64,000 bases of DNA from an uncultured Flavobacteriales bacterium (lineage in GTDB: Bacteria > Bacteroidota > Bacteroidia > Flavobacteriales_D > Parvicellaceae). The stretch lies in NCBI GenBank assembly GCA_943787535.1, contig CALSMU010000011.1:310001-374000 (forward strand). The letters run 5' to 3'. Positions 24,457 to 32,731 of the stretch are shown here, in pieces. Both the position numbers and the translations under genes were made by a program. The notes beneath the pieces were generated by a model that was given only the letters and a program-made list of their open reading frames with translations, ran no database searches and was not told where the DNA came from. The first letter of the stretch is position 1. The number at the start of each line of letters is the position of its first letter.

Positions 24457-24819
24457 ATGGGCGTGACTAAATGTTTGGAATGTGAATCAGAATTGATGGG
24501 GCGAATCGATAAAAAGTTTTGTAACGATCAATGCCGTAATATATATAACAATAGAGAAAATAGAGACTCTAATGAGTATGTGCGGAAAGTAAATACAATC
24601 CTTAGGAAGAATAGAAGAATTTTAGAAAAGTTAAACCCTAAAGAGAAATCTAAGACAACGAAAGAAGAATTGCTGTTGGATGGATTTAATTTCTATTATT
24701 ACACAAATATTTATAAAACAAACCAAGGTAAGACTTACTTCTTTGTCTATGAGCATGGTTATTTAGAATTAGACAACGAGCAATATGCTTTGGTTCGTAA
24801 AAAGGAATATGTAAAATAA
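24457..24819 (+). CDS. Small zinc-ribbon protein (DUF2116-like)
   Basis: This 120-residue protein begins with a four-cysteine zinc ribbon: C-L-E-C at residues 6-9 and C-N-D-Q-C about 13 residues later. This resembles DUF2116-type ribbons of the form C-x2-C...C-x3-C. A basic helical region (about 40-68) and a short beta-rich tail follow (Y-Y-Y-T-N-I-Y and T-Y-F-F-V-Y-E-H-G-Y). The function is unknown; nucleic-acid or protein binding is plausible from the basic helix. It lies 4 nt upstream of aroQ and is probably cotranscribed with it. Confidence 0.7.
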   Translation: MGVTKCLECESELMGRIDKKFCNDQCRNIYNNRENRDSNEYVRKVNTILRKNRRILEKLNPKEKSKTTKEELLLDGFNFYYYTNIYKTNQGKTYFFVYEHGYLELDNEQYALVRKKEYVK

Positions 24820-24823
24820 AAAC

Positions 24824-25240
24824 ATGAAGTTGTTAATTTTAAACGGTCCAAATTTAAACTTGCTAGGAACAAGAGATGTTTCTGTTTATGGAGCAGAAAC
24901 TTTTGATTCTTATTATGATAAAATTAAAGTAAAATTTCCGGAAATAGATTTTGAGTTTTACCAGAGTAATGTTGAAGGAGAATTGATTGACAAACTGCAT
25001 GAAGTAGGGTTTACTAAAGACGGTGTCATTTTTAATGCGGGAGGATATACGCATACTTCAGTAGCAATAGCAGATGCAATAGAAGCTATTCAAACACCCG
25101 TTATTGAAGTTCATATAAGTAACGTTTATGCGCGTGAGGAATATCGGCATATATCTTTAATGGCAAAAAATTGTAAAGGAGTGATTGCTGGATTAGGACT
25201 ATCCTCTTATGATCTCGCAGTTCAAAGCTTTATCGAATAA
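24824..25240 (+). CDS. aroQ: Type II 3-dehydroquinate dehydratase
   Basis: This 138-residue enzyme carries out the third step of the shikimate pathway, converting 3-dehydroquinate to 3-dehydroshikimate. The family start N-G-P-N-L-N-L-L-G-T-R is followed by the catalytic tyrosine in V-Y-G and by N-P/A-G-G-Y-T-H-T-S. The histidine and asparagine of V-H-I-S-N and the arginine of E-E-Y-R-H follow. The length fits the dodecameric type II enzymes. The shikimate kinase gene aroK lies elsewhere in the window (47677). Confidence 0.95.
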   Translation: MKLLILNGPNLNLLGTRDVSVYGAETFDSYYDKIKVKFPEIDFEFYQSNVEGELIDKLHEVGFTKDGVIFNAGGYTHTSVAIADAIEAIQTPVIEVHISNVYAREEYRHISLMAKNCKGVIAGLGLSSYDLAVQSFIE

Positions 25241-25267
25241 TTCGTTGCTGAACGCTATTTTCAATTT

Positions 25268-25384
25268 TTATACACCTTTAGCTAGATTGCTAGTATTTAT
25301 TTGTTGAACATTTTCATTAGCCAAAATAAACTTTCCTTCCAAATTAAATAAACTTGCATCAGCTACTTGTTTTTCCAGTTCCAA
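25268..25384 (-). pseudogene. Decayed T9SS type A sorting-domain relic
   Basis: This 38-codon open stretch on the minus strand reads A-S-L-F-N-L-E-G-K-F-I-L in its middle and I-N-T-S-N-L-A-K-G-V at its end. This is the characteristic second half of a T9SS C-terminal sorting domain, which normally continues G-V-Y. Here the codon for that tyrosine position is TAA, and stop codons also interrupt the frame upstream at 25385 and beyond. No start or signal peptide remains. The rest of the 299-nt gap between aroQ and the universal stress gene shows only short broken frames. I read it as the tail of a lost secreted-protein gene. Confidence 0.55.
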
Positions 25385-25539
25385 TTAAGCTCACGGTATA
25401 CTTGAAACATCAGAAATACAACTAATTATTTTGCAATGAAGAAATCACTTCCTTTTCTAAGATTAGAATTTATTCATACCTAACATTCAAATAAGCCAGA
25501 CTTTTATGAGTTACCTGGAACTTAAATCAGAAGTATAAT

Positions 25540-26349
25540 CTAGAAAGAACCTACTGTAGCCTCAATACCTTTGATAATTAATACAGGCGTTTGCTTTTTG
25601 TTGGTAATAATATTTTGCGTAAAGTTATCTAATTGGGCTATTATTTTTTCAGAATAATGGGCAATTGCGATCATGTCAGCATCAATTTCATTGGAATAAT
25701 CTAATACATGGTTCGTAAATGATTTTGAACTATCCATTAATTTAAAGGTGGACCGAACTTTTTTCATTGTGAATTCATTGCGAACAACTTGGATCCTATT
25801 TTTCATTTTACTTTTTTGAATTTGATCTGTGAATTTGGTACCAAGAACGTGTATTTCAGCATCAAATGCCATTGCTAAATTAGAAACTGCTCCAATTATT
25901 TGTAAACTTTCTTTTGATAAATTTATCGGAGCAACAATTTTAGTTATGTTATTGGGTTTAACATTTTCTTGAACAATCATAAATGGAACGGTACAACTCG
26001 TAATAACTTTCAAAGCAAAACTTCCAAACACTTTCTGCATTCCTTTTGCACCATGGGTTCCCATGATTATTAACCGAGAGTTGTTTTCTATAGCTGTCTT
26101 GGCAATATCTTCAAAAATATTACCTATTTTAACAGTAGCTTTCACTTTTGGATCGCCAACTTTTAAGTTAAGTCTTTTAATCGCTGCTTTAAAATTTTCA
26201 GAAGCTGAAGGAATGGCATTTTTATTCTTTACTATGTGAAGTAATATGATTGATGCTCCTGTTTGTCTAGCCATTTTTAAGGCATGAAATGCTGCAGAGT
26301 CTGCTACACTTGAAAAATCGTGAGGAACAATGTAGGTTTTAGCGCTCAT
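25540..26349 (-). CDS. Universal stress protein with two UspA domains
   Basis: This 269-residue cytoplasmic protein has two tandem Usp folds (about 1-135 and 140-269). The first begins T-Y-I-V-P-H-D-F-S-S-V-A-D-S-A. It has the ATP-binding loop I-M-G-T-H-G-A-K-G-M, then S-F-A-L-K-V-I, matching the G-x2-G-x9-G-S/T type. The second copy lacks a clean glycine loop (A-I-A-H-Y-S-E-K-I), so it may not bind ATP. Such proteins help cells survive starvation and oxidative stress. It is monocistronic; the 3' side is a decayed region and the 5' side a 304-nt gap shared with divergent ettA. Confidence 0.88.
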   Translation of the reverse strand: MSAKTYIVPHDFSSVADSAAFHALKMARQTGASIILLHIVKNKNAIPSASENFKAAIKRLNLKVGDPKVKATVKIGNIFEDIAKTAIENNSRLIIMGTHGAKGMQKVFGSFALKVITSCTVPFMIVQENVKPNNITKIVAPINLSKESLQIIGAVSNLAMAFDAEIHVLGTKFTDQIQKSKMKNRIQVVRNEFTMKKVRSTFKLMDSSKSFTNHVLDYSNEIDADMIAIAHYSEKIIAQLDNFTQNIITNKKQTPVLIIKGIEATVGSF

Positions 26350-26653
26350 AATGGGATAGGTTTTAAGAATTAAAATAAGTTATTAAACAAACCTAGCTAT
26401 AAACTAACGAAATTATTTGAGTTATCCAAATTAATTGTCAACAATAAATTGTTTTTTTAAATAAGAAATTAACATTTATACCTTTTAGATACGAAGGTTT
26501 TAAGTAAAAGCGGTAAATTCGTTTTTAATATTAATTTCGTTATATAGGTTAATGATTTTAGTCTTGTTTACTTTATGGTAAAATCAAAATGAAAAATGAA
26601 TTTCAAGTTGCAGGAAACTGCGAAATAAAATATATTAAAATAAATAGTAAGAG
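26350..26653. other. 304-nt divergent intergenic region between usp and ettA
   Basis: No credible coding frame is seen. It contains an AACAAT-AA-ATTGTT inverted repeat at 26441-26454. A small hairpin GCAG-GAAA-CTGC at 26610-26621 has a GNRA-type tetraloop and lies in the presumed ettA leader. The rest is AT-rich and should hold the promoters of both genes. No TAnnTTTG box is convincing. Confidence 0.5.
26441..26454. promoter_or_regulatory. Inverted repeat AACAAT-AA-ATTGTT upstream of usp
   Basis: Two 6-bp arms separated by 2 nt form a short, AT-rich symmetric site about 90 nt upstream of the usp start. It could be an operator, but such sites arise often by chance in AT-rich DNA. Confidence 0.2.
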
Positions 26654-28342
26654 ATGTCCGATGATAAAAAAATAATTTTTTCTATGGTGAATGTGAATAA
26701 GCAAACGCCTGAAGGGAAGCAAATTTTAAAGAATATTTACTTGTCATTTTATTATGGAGCAAAAATTGGCATTCTAGGTTTAAATGGATCCGGTAAATCC
26801 ACTGTCATGCGAATTATTGCAGGTTTAGATGATAAATACCAGGGTGATGTTGTCTTTTCTGATGGATACAGTGTTGGGTATTTGCCGCAAGAACCAAAAC
26901 TCGATGAGAGTAAAACGGTAAAAGAAATTGTCCAAGAAGGTGTTCAAGAAACAGTTGATGTTTTGGCAGAGTACGAGGAGATAAATAATGGTTTCATGGA
27001 TGAAGAAATCATGAACGATCCGGATAAAATGAATGCTTTAATCGAGAAACAAGCGAAAGTACAAGATAGGATAGATCAATTAAATGCTTGGGATTTGGAC
27101 TCTAAATTAGATTTGGCGATGGATGCGCTAAGAACACCAGATGGAGATTCTCCAATTACGAATCTTTCCGGAGGTGAAAAAAGACGAGTGGCTTTATGTC
27201 GTTTACTTTTGCAGGAACCCGATATTTTGCTCTTAGATGAGCCAACAAACCATTTAGATGCTGAATCTGTTCATTGGCTAGAACAGCATTTAGGCCAATA
27301 TAAAGGGACAGTTATTGCTGTAACGCATGATAGATATTTTCTAGATAACGTAGCTGGTTGGATTTTAGAATTAGATAGAGGTGAAGGTATTCCATACAAA
27401 GGAAATTATTCATCTTGGTTGGAACAAAAATCAGACAGGTTGGCAAAAGAAGAAAAGCAAGAAAGTAAACGTCAAAAAGCTTTAAAGCGGGAGTTGGAAT
27501 GGTCTCGAAAAGGAGCCAAAGGGCGTCAAAGCAAAGGTAAGGCTCGTTTGAATAATTATGAAGCAATGCTTAGCGAAGATATAAAAGACAAAGAAGCAAG
27601 GATTGAGATTCCCATTCCAAATGGACCAAGACTGGGTAACGAAGTGATTGAAGCAATTGACGTTGCAAAAGGATATGATGATAGATTACTCTATGAAAGT
27701 TTGAATTTTAAATTACCTCCAGCAGGAATTGTAGGTGTTATTGGACCAAACGGTGCAGGTAAAACAACGTTGTTTAGAATGATAATGGGTGAGGAAACGC
27801 CTAATAAAGGCGAGTTTACAGTTGGCTCTACTGTAAAGATTGGCTACGTTGATCAAGCGCACGCAGAACTAGATCCTAATAGCTCTGTGTATGATGTCGT
27901 TAGTGGAGGAAATGAAGTTATTGAAGTTGGGGGGAAAACGATTAATTCTCGCGCTTATGTTAGTCGATTTAATTTTAGCGGGTCGGATCAACAGAAGAAG
28001 GTTGGTGTGCTTTCAGGAGGTGAAAGAAATCGTTTGCATTTAGCAATGACATTAAAAACAGAGGCCAATGTGCTGCTTCTGGATGAGCCAACTAACGACA
28101 TTGATATTAATACACTTAGAGCACTTGAAGAAGGTATTGAGAGTTTTGCAGGTTGTGCTGTAGTAATATCTCACGACAGATGGTTTTTGGATAGAATTTG
28201 TACACATATTTTAGCTTTTGAGGGTGATTCATCAGTATATTATTTCGAAGGCTCTTACAGTGAATATGAAGAAAATAGAAAGAAAAGATTGGGAGGGGAT
28301 GTTGTTCCGACAAGAGTGAAGTACAAAAAACTAGTACGATAA
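26654..28342 (+). CDS. ettA: Energy-dependent translational throttle protein EttA (ABC-F ATPase)
   Basis: This 562-residue soluble ABC-F protein has two ATPase cassettes and no membrane segment. EttA binds the ribosomal E site and gates the first peptide bond according to the ATP/ADP ratio. Walker A motifs are G-L-N-G-S-G-K-S-T (about 43-51) and G-P-N-G-A-G-K-T-T (about 364-372). Signatures are L-S-G-G-E-K-R-R and L-S-G-G-E-R-N-R, and both D-E-P-T-N motifs are intact. The E-site arm and the basic linker (K-G-A-K-G-R-Q-S-K-G-K-A-R) fit EttA better than Uup or YbiT. It begins a four-gene operon through ppiB. Confidence 0.93.
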   Translation: MSDDKKIIFSMVNVNKQTPEGKQILKNIYLSFYYGAKIGILGLNGSGKSTVMRIIAGLDDKYQGDVVFSDGYSVGYLPQEPKLDESKTVKEIVQEGVQETVDVLAEYEEINNGFMDEEIMNDPDKMNALIEKQAKVQDRIDQLNAWDLDSKLDLAMDALRTPDGDSPITNLSGGEKRRVALCRLLLQEPDILLLDEPTNHLDAESVHWLEQHLGQYKGTVIAVTHDRYFLDNVAGWILELDRGEGIPYKGNYSSWLEQKSDRLAKEEKQESKRQKALKRELEWSRKGAKGRQSKGKARLNNYEAMLSEDIKDKEARIEIPIPNGPRLGNEVIEAIDVAKGYDDRLLYESLNFKLPPAGIVGVIGPNGAGKTTLFRMIMGEETPNKGEFTVGSTVKIGYVDQAHAELDPNSSVYDVVSGGNEVIEVGGKTINSRAYVSRFNFSGSDQQKKVGVLSGGERNRLHLAMTLKTEANVLLLDEPTNDIDINTLRALEEGIESFAGCAVVISHDRWFLDRICTHILAFEGDSSVYYFEGSYSEYEENRKKRLGGDVVPTRVKYKKLVR

Positions 28343-28343
28343 A

Positions 28344-28556
28344 ATGGAAGAATTTAAATTAGAAAACCAAGAATATATCCAACTTAATCAGTTGCTCAAG
28401 ACAACCGGACTTGTAGGTACTGGAGGGGAAGCAATGATTCGTATTTCAGAAGGAGAAGTTTTTTTAAATGGAACAATAGAAACGCAAAAAAGAAAAAAAA
28501 TTAGAGTTGGTGATAAAGTGAAATATTTAGAGAACACAATATTAATAATCGGATAA
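28344..28556 (+). CDS. S4-domain RNA-binding protein (YbcJ-like)
   Basis: This 70-residue protein consists almost only of an S4 RNA-binding fold: I-Q-L-N-Q-L-L-K-T-T-G, then G-G-E-A, then I-S-E-G-E-V-F-L-N-G, then R-K-K-I-R-V-G-D-K-V. It resembles YbcJ and YaaA proteins, which bind structured RNA. Its start codon follows the ettA stop after one base, so it is cotranscribed and perhaps translationally coupled with that ribosome-binding factor. The target RNA is unknown. Confidence 0.87.
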   Translation: MEEFKLENQEYIQLNQLLKTTGLVGTGGEAMIRISEGEVFLNGTIETQKRKKIRVGDKVKYLENTILIIG

Positions 28557-28569
28557 AAGAACAAAAATT

Positions 28570-28806
28570 ATGGATAATACAGTAAAAGTATTTACGGGAG
28601 GAGCAGTTACCGTTAATTTATTGCGAACAGAACTGGAAAGTATCGGGATTTATCCTATCGTTAAAAACTTAAGGCAATCCGGAGCATCAGCTGGTTTTCC
28701 TGGGGGCACTTCAACTTCGGTTGAACTATACATTAGTCAATCTGAAACAGAAAAGGCGGAAGTACTTATTGAAGATTTTAAACAAAGGCAAGAAGAAAAT
28801 AAATAA
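28570..28806 (+). CDS. DUF2007 family protein (putative signal-transducing)
   Basis: This 78-residue protein has the DUF2007 layout: a strand, then T-V-N-L-L-R-T-E-L-E-S-I-G-I, a variable glycine-rich loop, and V-E-L-Y-I-S followed by a helix (E-K-A-E-V-L-I-E-D-F). This is a ferredoxin-like alpha/beta fold. The family is annotated as putative signal-transducing without a proven role. It sits in the ettA-S4-DUF2007-ppiB operon with gaps of 8-13 nt on both sides. Confidence 0.8.
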   Translation: MDNTVKVFTGGAVTVNLLRTELESIGIYPIVKNLRQSGASAGFPGGTSTSVELYISQSETEKAEVLIEDFKQRQEENK

Positions 28807-28814
28807 TATATACA

Positions 28815-29252
28815 ATGAAGAACGCGATTATACATACGGAAAAAGGAGATATGAAAGTGGAATTTTACCACGATGACGCTCCAAAAACAGTAGAGAATTT
28901 TATCACTTTAATTGAAAAAGGGTTTTATAATGGTTTAACATTTCATAGGGTAATACCTGATTTCGTTATACAAGGTGGTTGCCCAGATGGCACCGGTGCA
29001 GGCGGACCGGGTTACAGCATTGATTGTGAGCTGGACGGAAATAATCAGTATCACGATAAAGGTGTCTTATCAATGGCGCATGCAGGCAGAAATACTGGAG
29101 GATCTCAATTTTTCATTTGTCATTCACGAAATAATACTTCTCACTTAGATAGGAATCATACATGTTTTGGTAAAGTTATTGAAGGACTAGAAGTTATAGA
29201 AGCTGTTGCAGGCGGAGATAAAATTGATTCTATTGAAATAGTAGAAGGGTAG
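28815..29252 (+). CDS. ppiB: Cyclophilin-type peptidyl-prolyl isomerase
   Basis: This 145-residue cytoplasmic PPIase has no signal peptide. Cyclophilin landmarks are F-H-R-V-I-P-D-F-V-I-Q-G-G with the catalytic arginine, G-G-S-Q-F-F-I-C, and L-D-R-N-H-T-C-F-G-K-V. It is a compact PpiB-type enzyme that speeds proline isomerisation during folding. It is the last gene of the ettA operon; a hairpin with a T-run follows 20 nt after the stop. Confidence 0.94.
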   Translation: MKNAIIHTEKGDMKVEFYHDDAPKTVENFITLIEKGFYNGLTFHRVIPDFVIQGGCPDGTGAGGPGYSIDCELDGNNQYHDKGVLSMAHAGRNTGGSQFFICHSRNNTSHLDRNHTCFGKVIEGLEVIEAVAGGDKIDSIEIVEG

Positions 29253-29272
29253 TATTTAATATATTAATTTAC

Positions 29273-29307
29273 AAAGTCGTACTTATTAAATGAGGTGCGA
29301 CTTTTTT
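29273..29307 (+). terminator. Intrinsic terminator after ppiB, abutting the next gene
   Basis: A 10-bp stem (29273-29282 with 29295-29304, one G-U pair) is followed by a T-run to 29307. The next start codon is at 29311. An alternative ATG at 29290 lies inside the hairpin loop, which makes it an unlikely start. Confidence 0.75.
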
Positions 29308-29310
29308 CTT

Positions 29311-30135
29311 ATGAAACGAACTGTAGTTTTGCCAACTGGTAGAGAAAAAGATATTTTAATGGATGTCACATCTCTAAATTTAGATCCTAAAGGAATCGTT
29401 ATTTTTTGTCATGGCTACAAGGGTTATAAAGACTGGGGGGCTTGGAACCTAGTTGCAAATGAATTTGCTAGGAACGGCTATGCCTTCATAAAGTTTAATT
29501 TCTCGCATAATGGAGGGACTATAGAAAATCCAATAGACTTTCCAGATTTGAAGGCATTTGGAAATAATACATATAGCAAAGAGGTAGCTGATTTGCATTC
29601 TGTTATTGATTGGTCGAATAAAGAGTTTGCTGCTCCAATATATATTATTGGACACAGTAGAGGTGGAGGTATTGTGACACTGGTTGGTGCAGAAAACGCA
29701 CATGTTAGCAAGGTGATAAGTTGGGCTGCAGTTGCTGATTTTAAGGAAAGGTTTCCTATTGGAGAAAAACTTCAACAGTGGAAAGATAATGGAGTTTATC
29801 ATGTGGTGAATGGAAGAACAAAGCAAAAAATGCCTCACTATTATTCTTTCTATGAAGATTTTATAAATAATGAAATAAACTTAACTATTTCTAAAGCAGC
29901 AAAAGAAATCCGTATTCCTCATTTGATTATTCATGGGGAGATGGATGAAGCAGTGTCGGTCAAAGATGCACATAGGTTGCGTTCATTCAATCCTAAGGCT
30001 GTATTAGAAATCATTTCAGACACTAATCATACCTTTGGAAGTAAACACCCATGGAAGAAATCTTTTCTCTCGCCGGCTCTAGGAGAAGTTGTTAATAAGA
30101 CAATAAATTTTATTGGTTTACGTAACAAATTGTAA
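29311..30135 (+). CDS. Alpha/beta hydrolase, dienelactone hydrolase/esterase-like
   Basis: This 274-residue alpha/beta hydrolase has the nucleophile elbow I-I-G-H-S-R-G-G-G. The catalytic aspartate is probably in G-E-M-D-E-A-V and the histidine in N-H-T-F. The F-C-H-G-Y-K-G-Y-K-D-W-G segment near residue 30 supplies the oxyanion-hole region. There is no signal peptide. The substrate is unknown; the family is related to bacterial carboxylesterases and peptidases. ATG 29311 is chosen over 29290, which lies in a terminator loop. The gene starts 3 nt after that T-run, an unusual layout discussed in the findings. Confidence 0.84.
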   Translation: MKRTVVLPTGREKDILMDVTSLNLDPKGIVIFCHGYKGYKDWGAWNLVANEFARNGYAFIKFNFSHNGGTIENPIDFPDLKAFGNNTYSKEVADLHSVIDWSNKEFAAPIYIIGHSRGGGIVTLVGAENAHVSKVISWAAVADFKERFPIGEKLQQWKDNGVYHVVNGRTKQKMPHYYSFYEDFINNEINLTISKAAKEIRIPHLIIHGEMDEAVSVKDAHRLRSFNPKAVLEIISDTNHTFGSKHPWKKSFLSPALGEVVNKTINFIGLRNKL

Positions 30136-30179
30136 ATTTATTAGTTATTCGTTTTTCCAAAATATTATAAAAAAAAGCA

Positions 30180-32696
30180 TTGCGCAGAATTTATAAAGTA
30201 ATATCTCTTTTAACAAGTCTTTTATTGACTCAAACTTTTTTTAGTCAAGCCTTGAGAGGTTTTGTGTACGATGAATTCAATCAACCGATACCTTATGCAA
30301 ATATTTATTTCAAATTTCAAGGTAATGGCACTGTTTCAGATGTAGGAGGTAAATATTTTTATCAGTTTTCAGATCCTGGAGTAATAGAGCTTGTTATTAC
30401 AGCAGTTGGGTATAACAACAAATCAATAAAAATTATTATTCCTGATAAAAATGAAGTAGTTCAAAATATTTGGTTAGAAACAGATATTGAACAACTAAAT
30501 GAGGTTTTAGTAAAATCAAAAAAAAGAGATCCTGCTTACGAAATTATACAAGCCTCTATTAAACAAAAAGATAGATGGAAAAAGCAATATGAGAGTTCGA
30601 CATCAGAGGTGTATATCAAAGCAAAAGAGGTTATTAGTGCCAAAGAAAAAAAACGAAGGAAGAAACTAGAGGATCAGGAACTTATAGAAAAGGAGAGTCA
30701 AAAGAAGGACAATCCAGATGTGTTTTCGGAAGAAGAGGATAAGAGGCAAAAGGAAATAAATAAAATTGCCGGCAGTATGAATATGTTTGAGCTGCAGTTA
30801 ACTAGACATTATAAATTCCCAAATAAGGTTAAAGAGATTAGAAGTGCGCATAAAAAATTTGGAAGCACCTATGGACTTTTTTTTAGTAACACTTCTGAGG
30901 CTGAATTTAATTTTTACACAAACTTGATGTCGGTAAGTGTTCTTAATGACCAACCTTTAATTTCACCATTGCATATTACTTCTGTCTTAACCTATAAATT
31001 TAACTTGATAGAAACAACATTCTATAATGAGCAAATGCTGTATAAAATTAAGGTTACTCCAAGGAAAAAAGGGAATGCTTCCTGGTCGGGTTATATCTGG
31101 ATTTTAGATAAAAACTTTTGTATTATGAAAGTAGATCTGCATTTGAGCAAGGGTGGATTGATTCTTTATGATGGTTTTAATATTAAACAAGAATATGATT
31201 TTGAAAAAGATTCAGTTCTTGTTTTGACCAAGCAAGATTTTCAATATGAATCAAAAGCAGGTAACCGAAATTTTTCAGGAAGTACGAAGGTGCGTTATTC
31301 GGATTATCAAATTAATCCAAATTTCGACAAGAAATTCTTCAATAACGAAATAGCCGTAACTACAGAGGAAGCTTATGAAAGAGATTCTTCTTATTGGGGA
31401 AGTATTCGTCCTGAGCCATTAACAAAGAAGGAACAGAAATTCCAATTTGTAAAGGACAGTATATATGCTCATACACATTCTGAAGTTTATTTAGATTCTT
31501 TGGATTCTGTTTTTAATAGAGTTACCTTATTGGATGTTTTATGGGACGGGCTAGGTTTTTCCGATAGAAAAAACAAAAAATATTGGCAATTTTCATCTTT
31601 AGCAGGAACTATTGATCCTTTTGAAATAGGGGGGGTGCGGCTGGGTCCAAATGCCTCTGTATTTAAAAAGTGGGAAAACGAAAAAACATTATCGGCATTT
31701 ACGCAAGTAAATACAGGAATCAGAAACCCGGAATTAAAAGGAATGTTGGTGCTTGGATTTAGATATGATCCAAAGCATTTTGGAAGGCTTGATTTTTATA
31801 TGGGAGATCAATATAATTTAATTGTTGAAAACGACGCAGTTTCCAACTTATTGCAAAGAAAAAACTGGGTTCAAGAAAAGGATTTTACTGTTGGAATCTC
31901 TAGAGAGATAATTAACGGACTTTATGGAGGATTCAGATTAAGATATGCTCGAATAATACCTATTACGGATTTAAATTTTAACCCAGAAGCAGACGATTGG
32001 TTTATGGACAATGAACCAATCGAGTTTGATCCTTACAATAAAGCTGTGATAAATACGAGTTTGACATTCGTTCCATTTCAGAAATATATGACAGAACCCA
32101 ATCGAAAAGTTGTTTTGGGCAGCAAGTGGCCAACCTTTTTTGCTTATTACGAGAAGGGAATAGGGGGCTTATTGAATAGTGAGATAAACTATGATTATGC
32201 GGAGGCCGAAATTTCACAATCATTTAAATTGGGAACAATGGGAACCTCGAACTATAAAGTATTATTTGGTAAATACTTGAATACACAAAAGATGTATTAT
32301 ACGGATTATGAAATTTATCCAAGAGGAGATCAATGGTTTTTTGCCTCTTTAATGGAATCTATGCAAATTCAAGACACAACATTAACTGTAACGGACCAGC
32401 ATTTTAGAGTACACTATGCCCATCATTTCAATGGTGCAATTGTTAACTACATTCCTTTTGTAAAAAAGCTAAGAATACACGCAGTTGCAGGAGCTAGTGC
32501 TCTATGGATAAAAGAATCTGACTACCGTTATGAGGAAGTTTTTTTAGGAATTGAAAGAACTTTTAAAATCCAACGTTCTCGCTTTAGATTTGGCATCTAT
32601 TTTGTCGCTGCTGAATCTACAAATACTACTATTTCTCCTCGAATAAAATTTGCTGTTAATCAATATTCCATAAGAGATCAGAGCTGGGGATATTGA
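30180..32696 (+). CDS. DUF5686 outer-membrane protein with carboxypeptidase-regulatory-like domain
   Basis: This 838-residue protein uses a TTG start and has a signal peptide ending F-F-S-Q. Residues 24-110 form a CarboxypepD_reg-like beta-sandwich (L-R-G-F-V-Y-D-E, then P-Y-A-N-I-Y-F, then V-G-Y-N-N-K-S) of the kind that precedes TonB-dependent or barrel proteins. The rest matches the DUF5686 pattern. It has a lysine- and glutamate-rich segment around 150-200 and a C-terminal barrel of about 400 residues rich in aromatic strands. The protein is likely to lie in the outer membrane. Its substrate is unknown. It converges with the large protease gene. Confidence 0.83.
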   Translation: MRRIYKVISLLTSLLLTQTFFSQALRGFVYDEFNQPIPYANIYFKFQGNGTVSDVGGKYFYQFSDPGVIELVITAVGYNNKSIKIIIPDKNEVVQNIWLETDIEQLNEVLVKSKKRDPAYEIIQASIKQKDRWKKQYESSTSEVYIKAKEVISAKEKKRRKKLEDQELIEKESQKKDNPDVFSEEEDKRQKEINKIAGSMNMFELQLTRHYKFPNKVKEIRSAHKKFGSTYGLFFSNTSEAEFNFYTNLMSVSVLNDQPLISPLHITSVLTYKFNLIETTFYNEQMLYKIKVTPRKKGNASWSGYIWILDKNFCIMKVDLHLSKGGLILYDGFNIKQEYDFEKDSVLVLTKQDFQYESKAGNRNFSGSTKVRYSDYQINPNFDKKFFNNEIAVTTEEAYERDSSYWGSIRPEPLTKKEQKFQFVKDSIYAHTHSEVYLDSLDSVFNRVTLLDVLWDGLGFSDRKNKKYWQFSSLAGTIDPFEIGGVRLGPNASVFKKWENEKTLSAFTQVNTGIRNPELKGMLVLGFRYDPKHFGRLDFYMGDQYNLIVENDAVSNLLQRKNWVQEKDFTVGISREIINGLYGGFRLRYARIIPITDLNFNPEADDWFMDNEPIEFDPYNKAVINTSLTFVPFQKYMTEPNRKVVLGSKWPTFFAYYEKGIGGLLNSEINYDYAEAEISQSFKLGTMGTSNYKVLFGKYLNTQKMYYTDYEIYPRGDQWFFASLMESMQIQDTTLTVTDQHFRVHYAHHFNGAIVNYIPFVKKLRIHAVAGASALWIKESDYRYEEVFLGIERTFKIQRSRFRFGIYFVAAESTNTTISPRIKFAVNQYSIRDQSWGY

Positions 32697-32731
32697 TTTT
32701 CACAACTAATAAAGCCTGATTGTATAAAGCA

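Noticed and set aside
26608..26623. Riboswitch or structured RNA in the ettA leader
   Set aside because: Only one 6-bp stem with a GAAA loop is seen; there is no second conserved helix or terminator, so a chance hairpin is as likely.
29290..29310. Upstream ATG for the alpha/beta hydrolase
   Set aside because: It lies within the loop of the ppiB terminator and adds seven residues unlike the family start.
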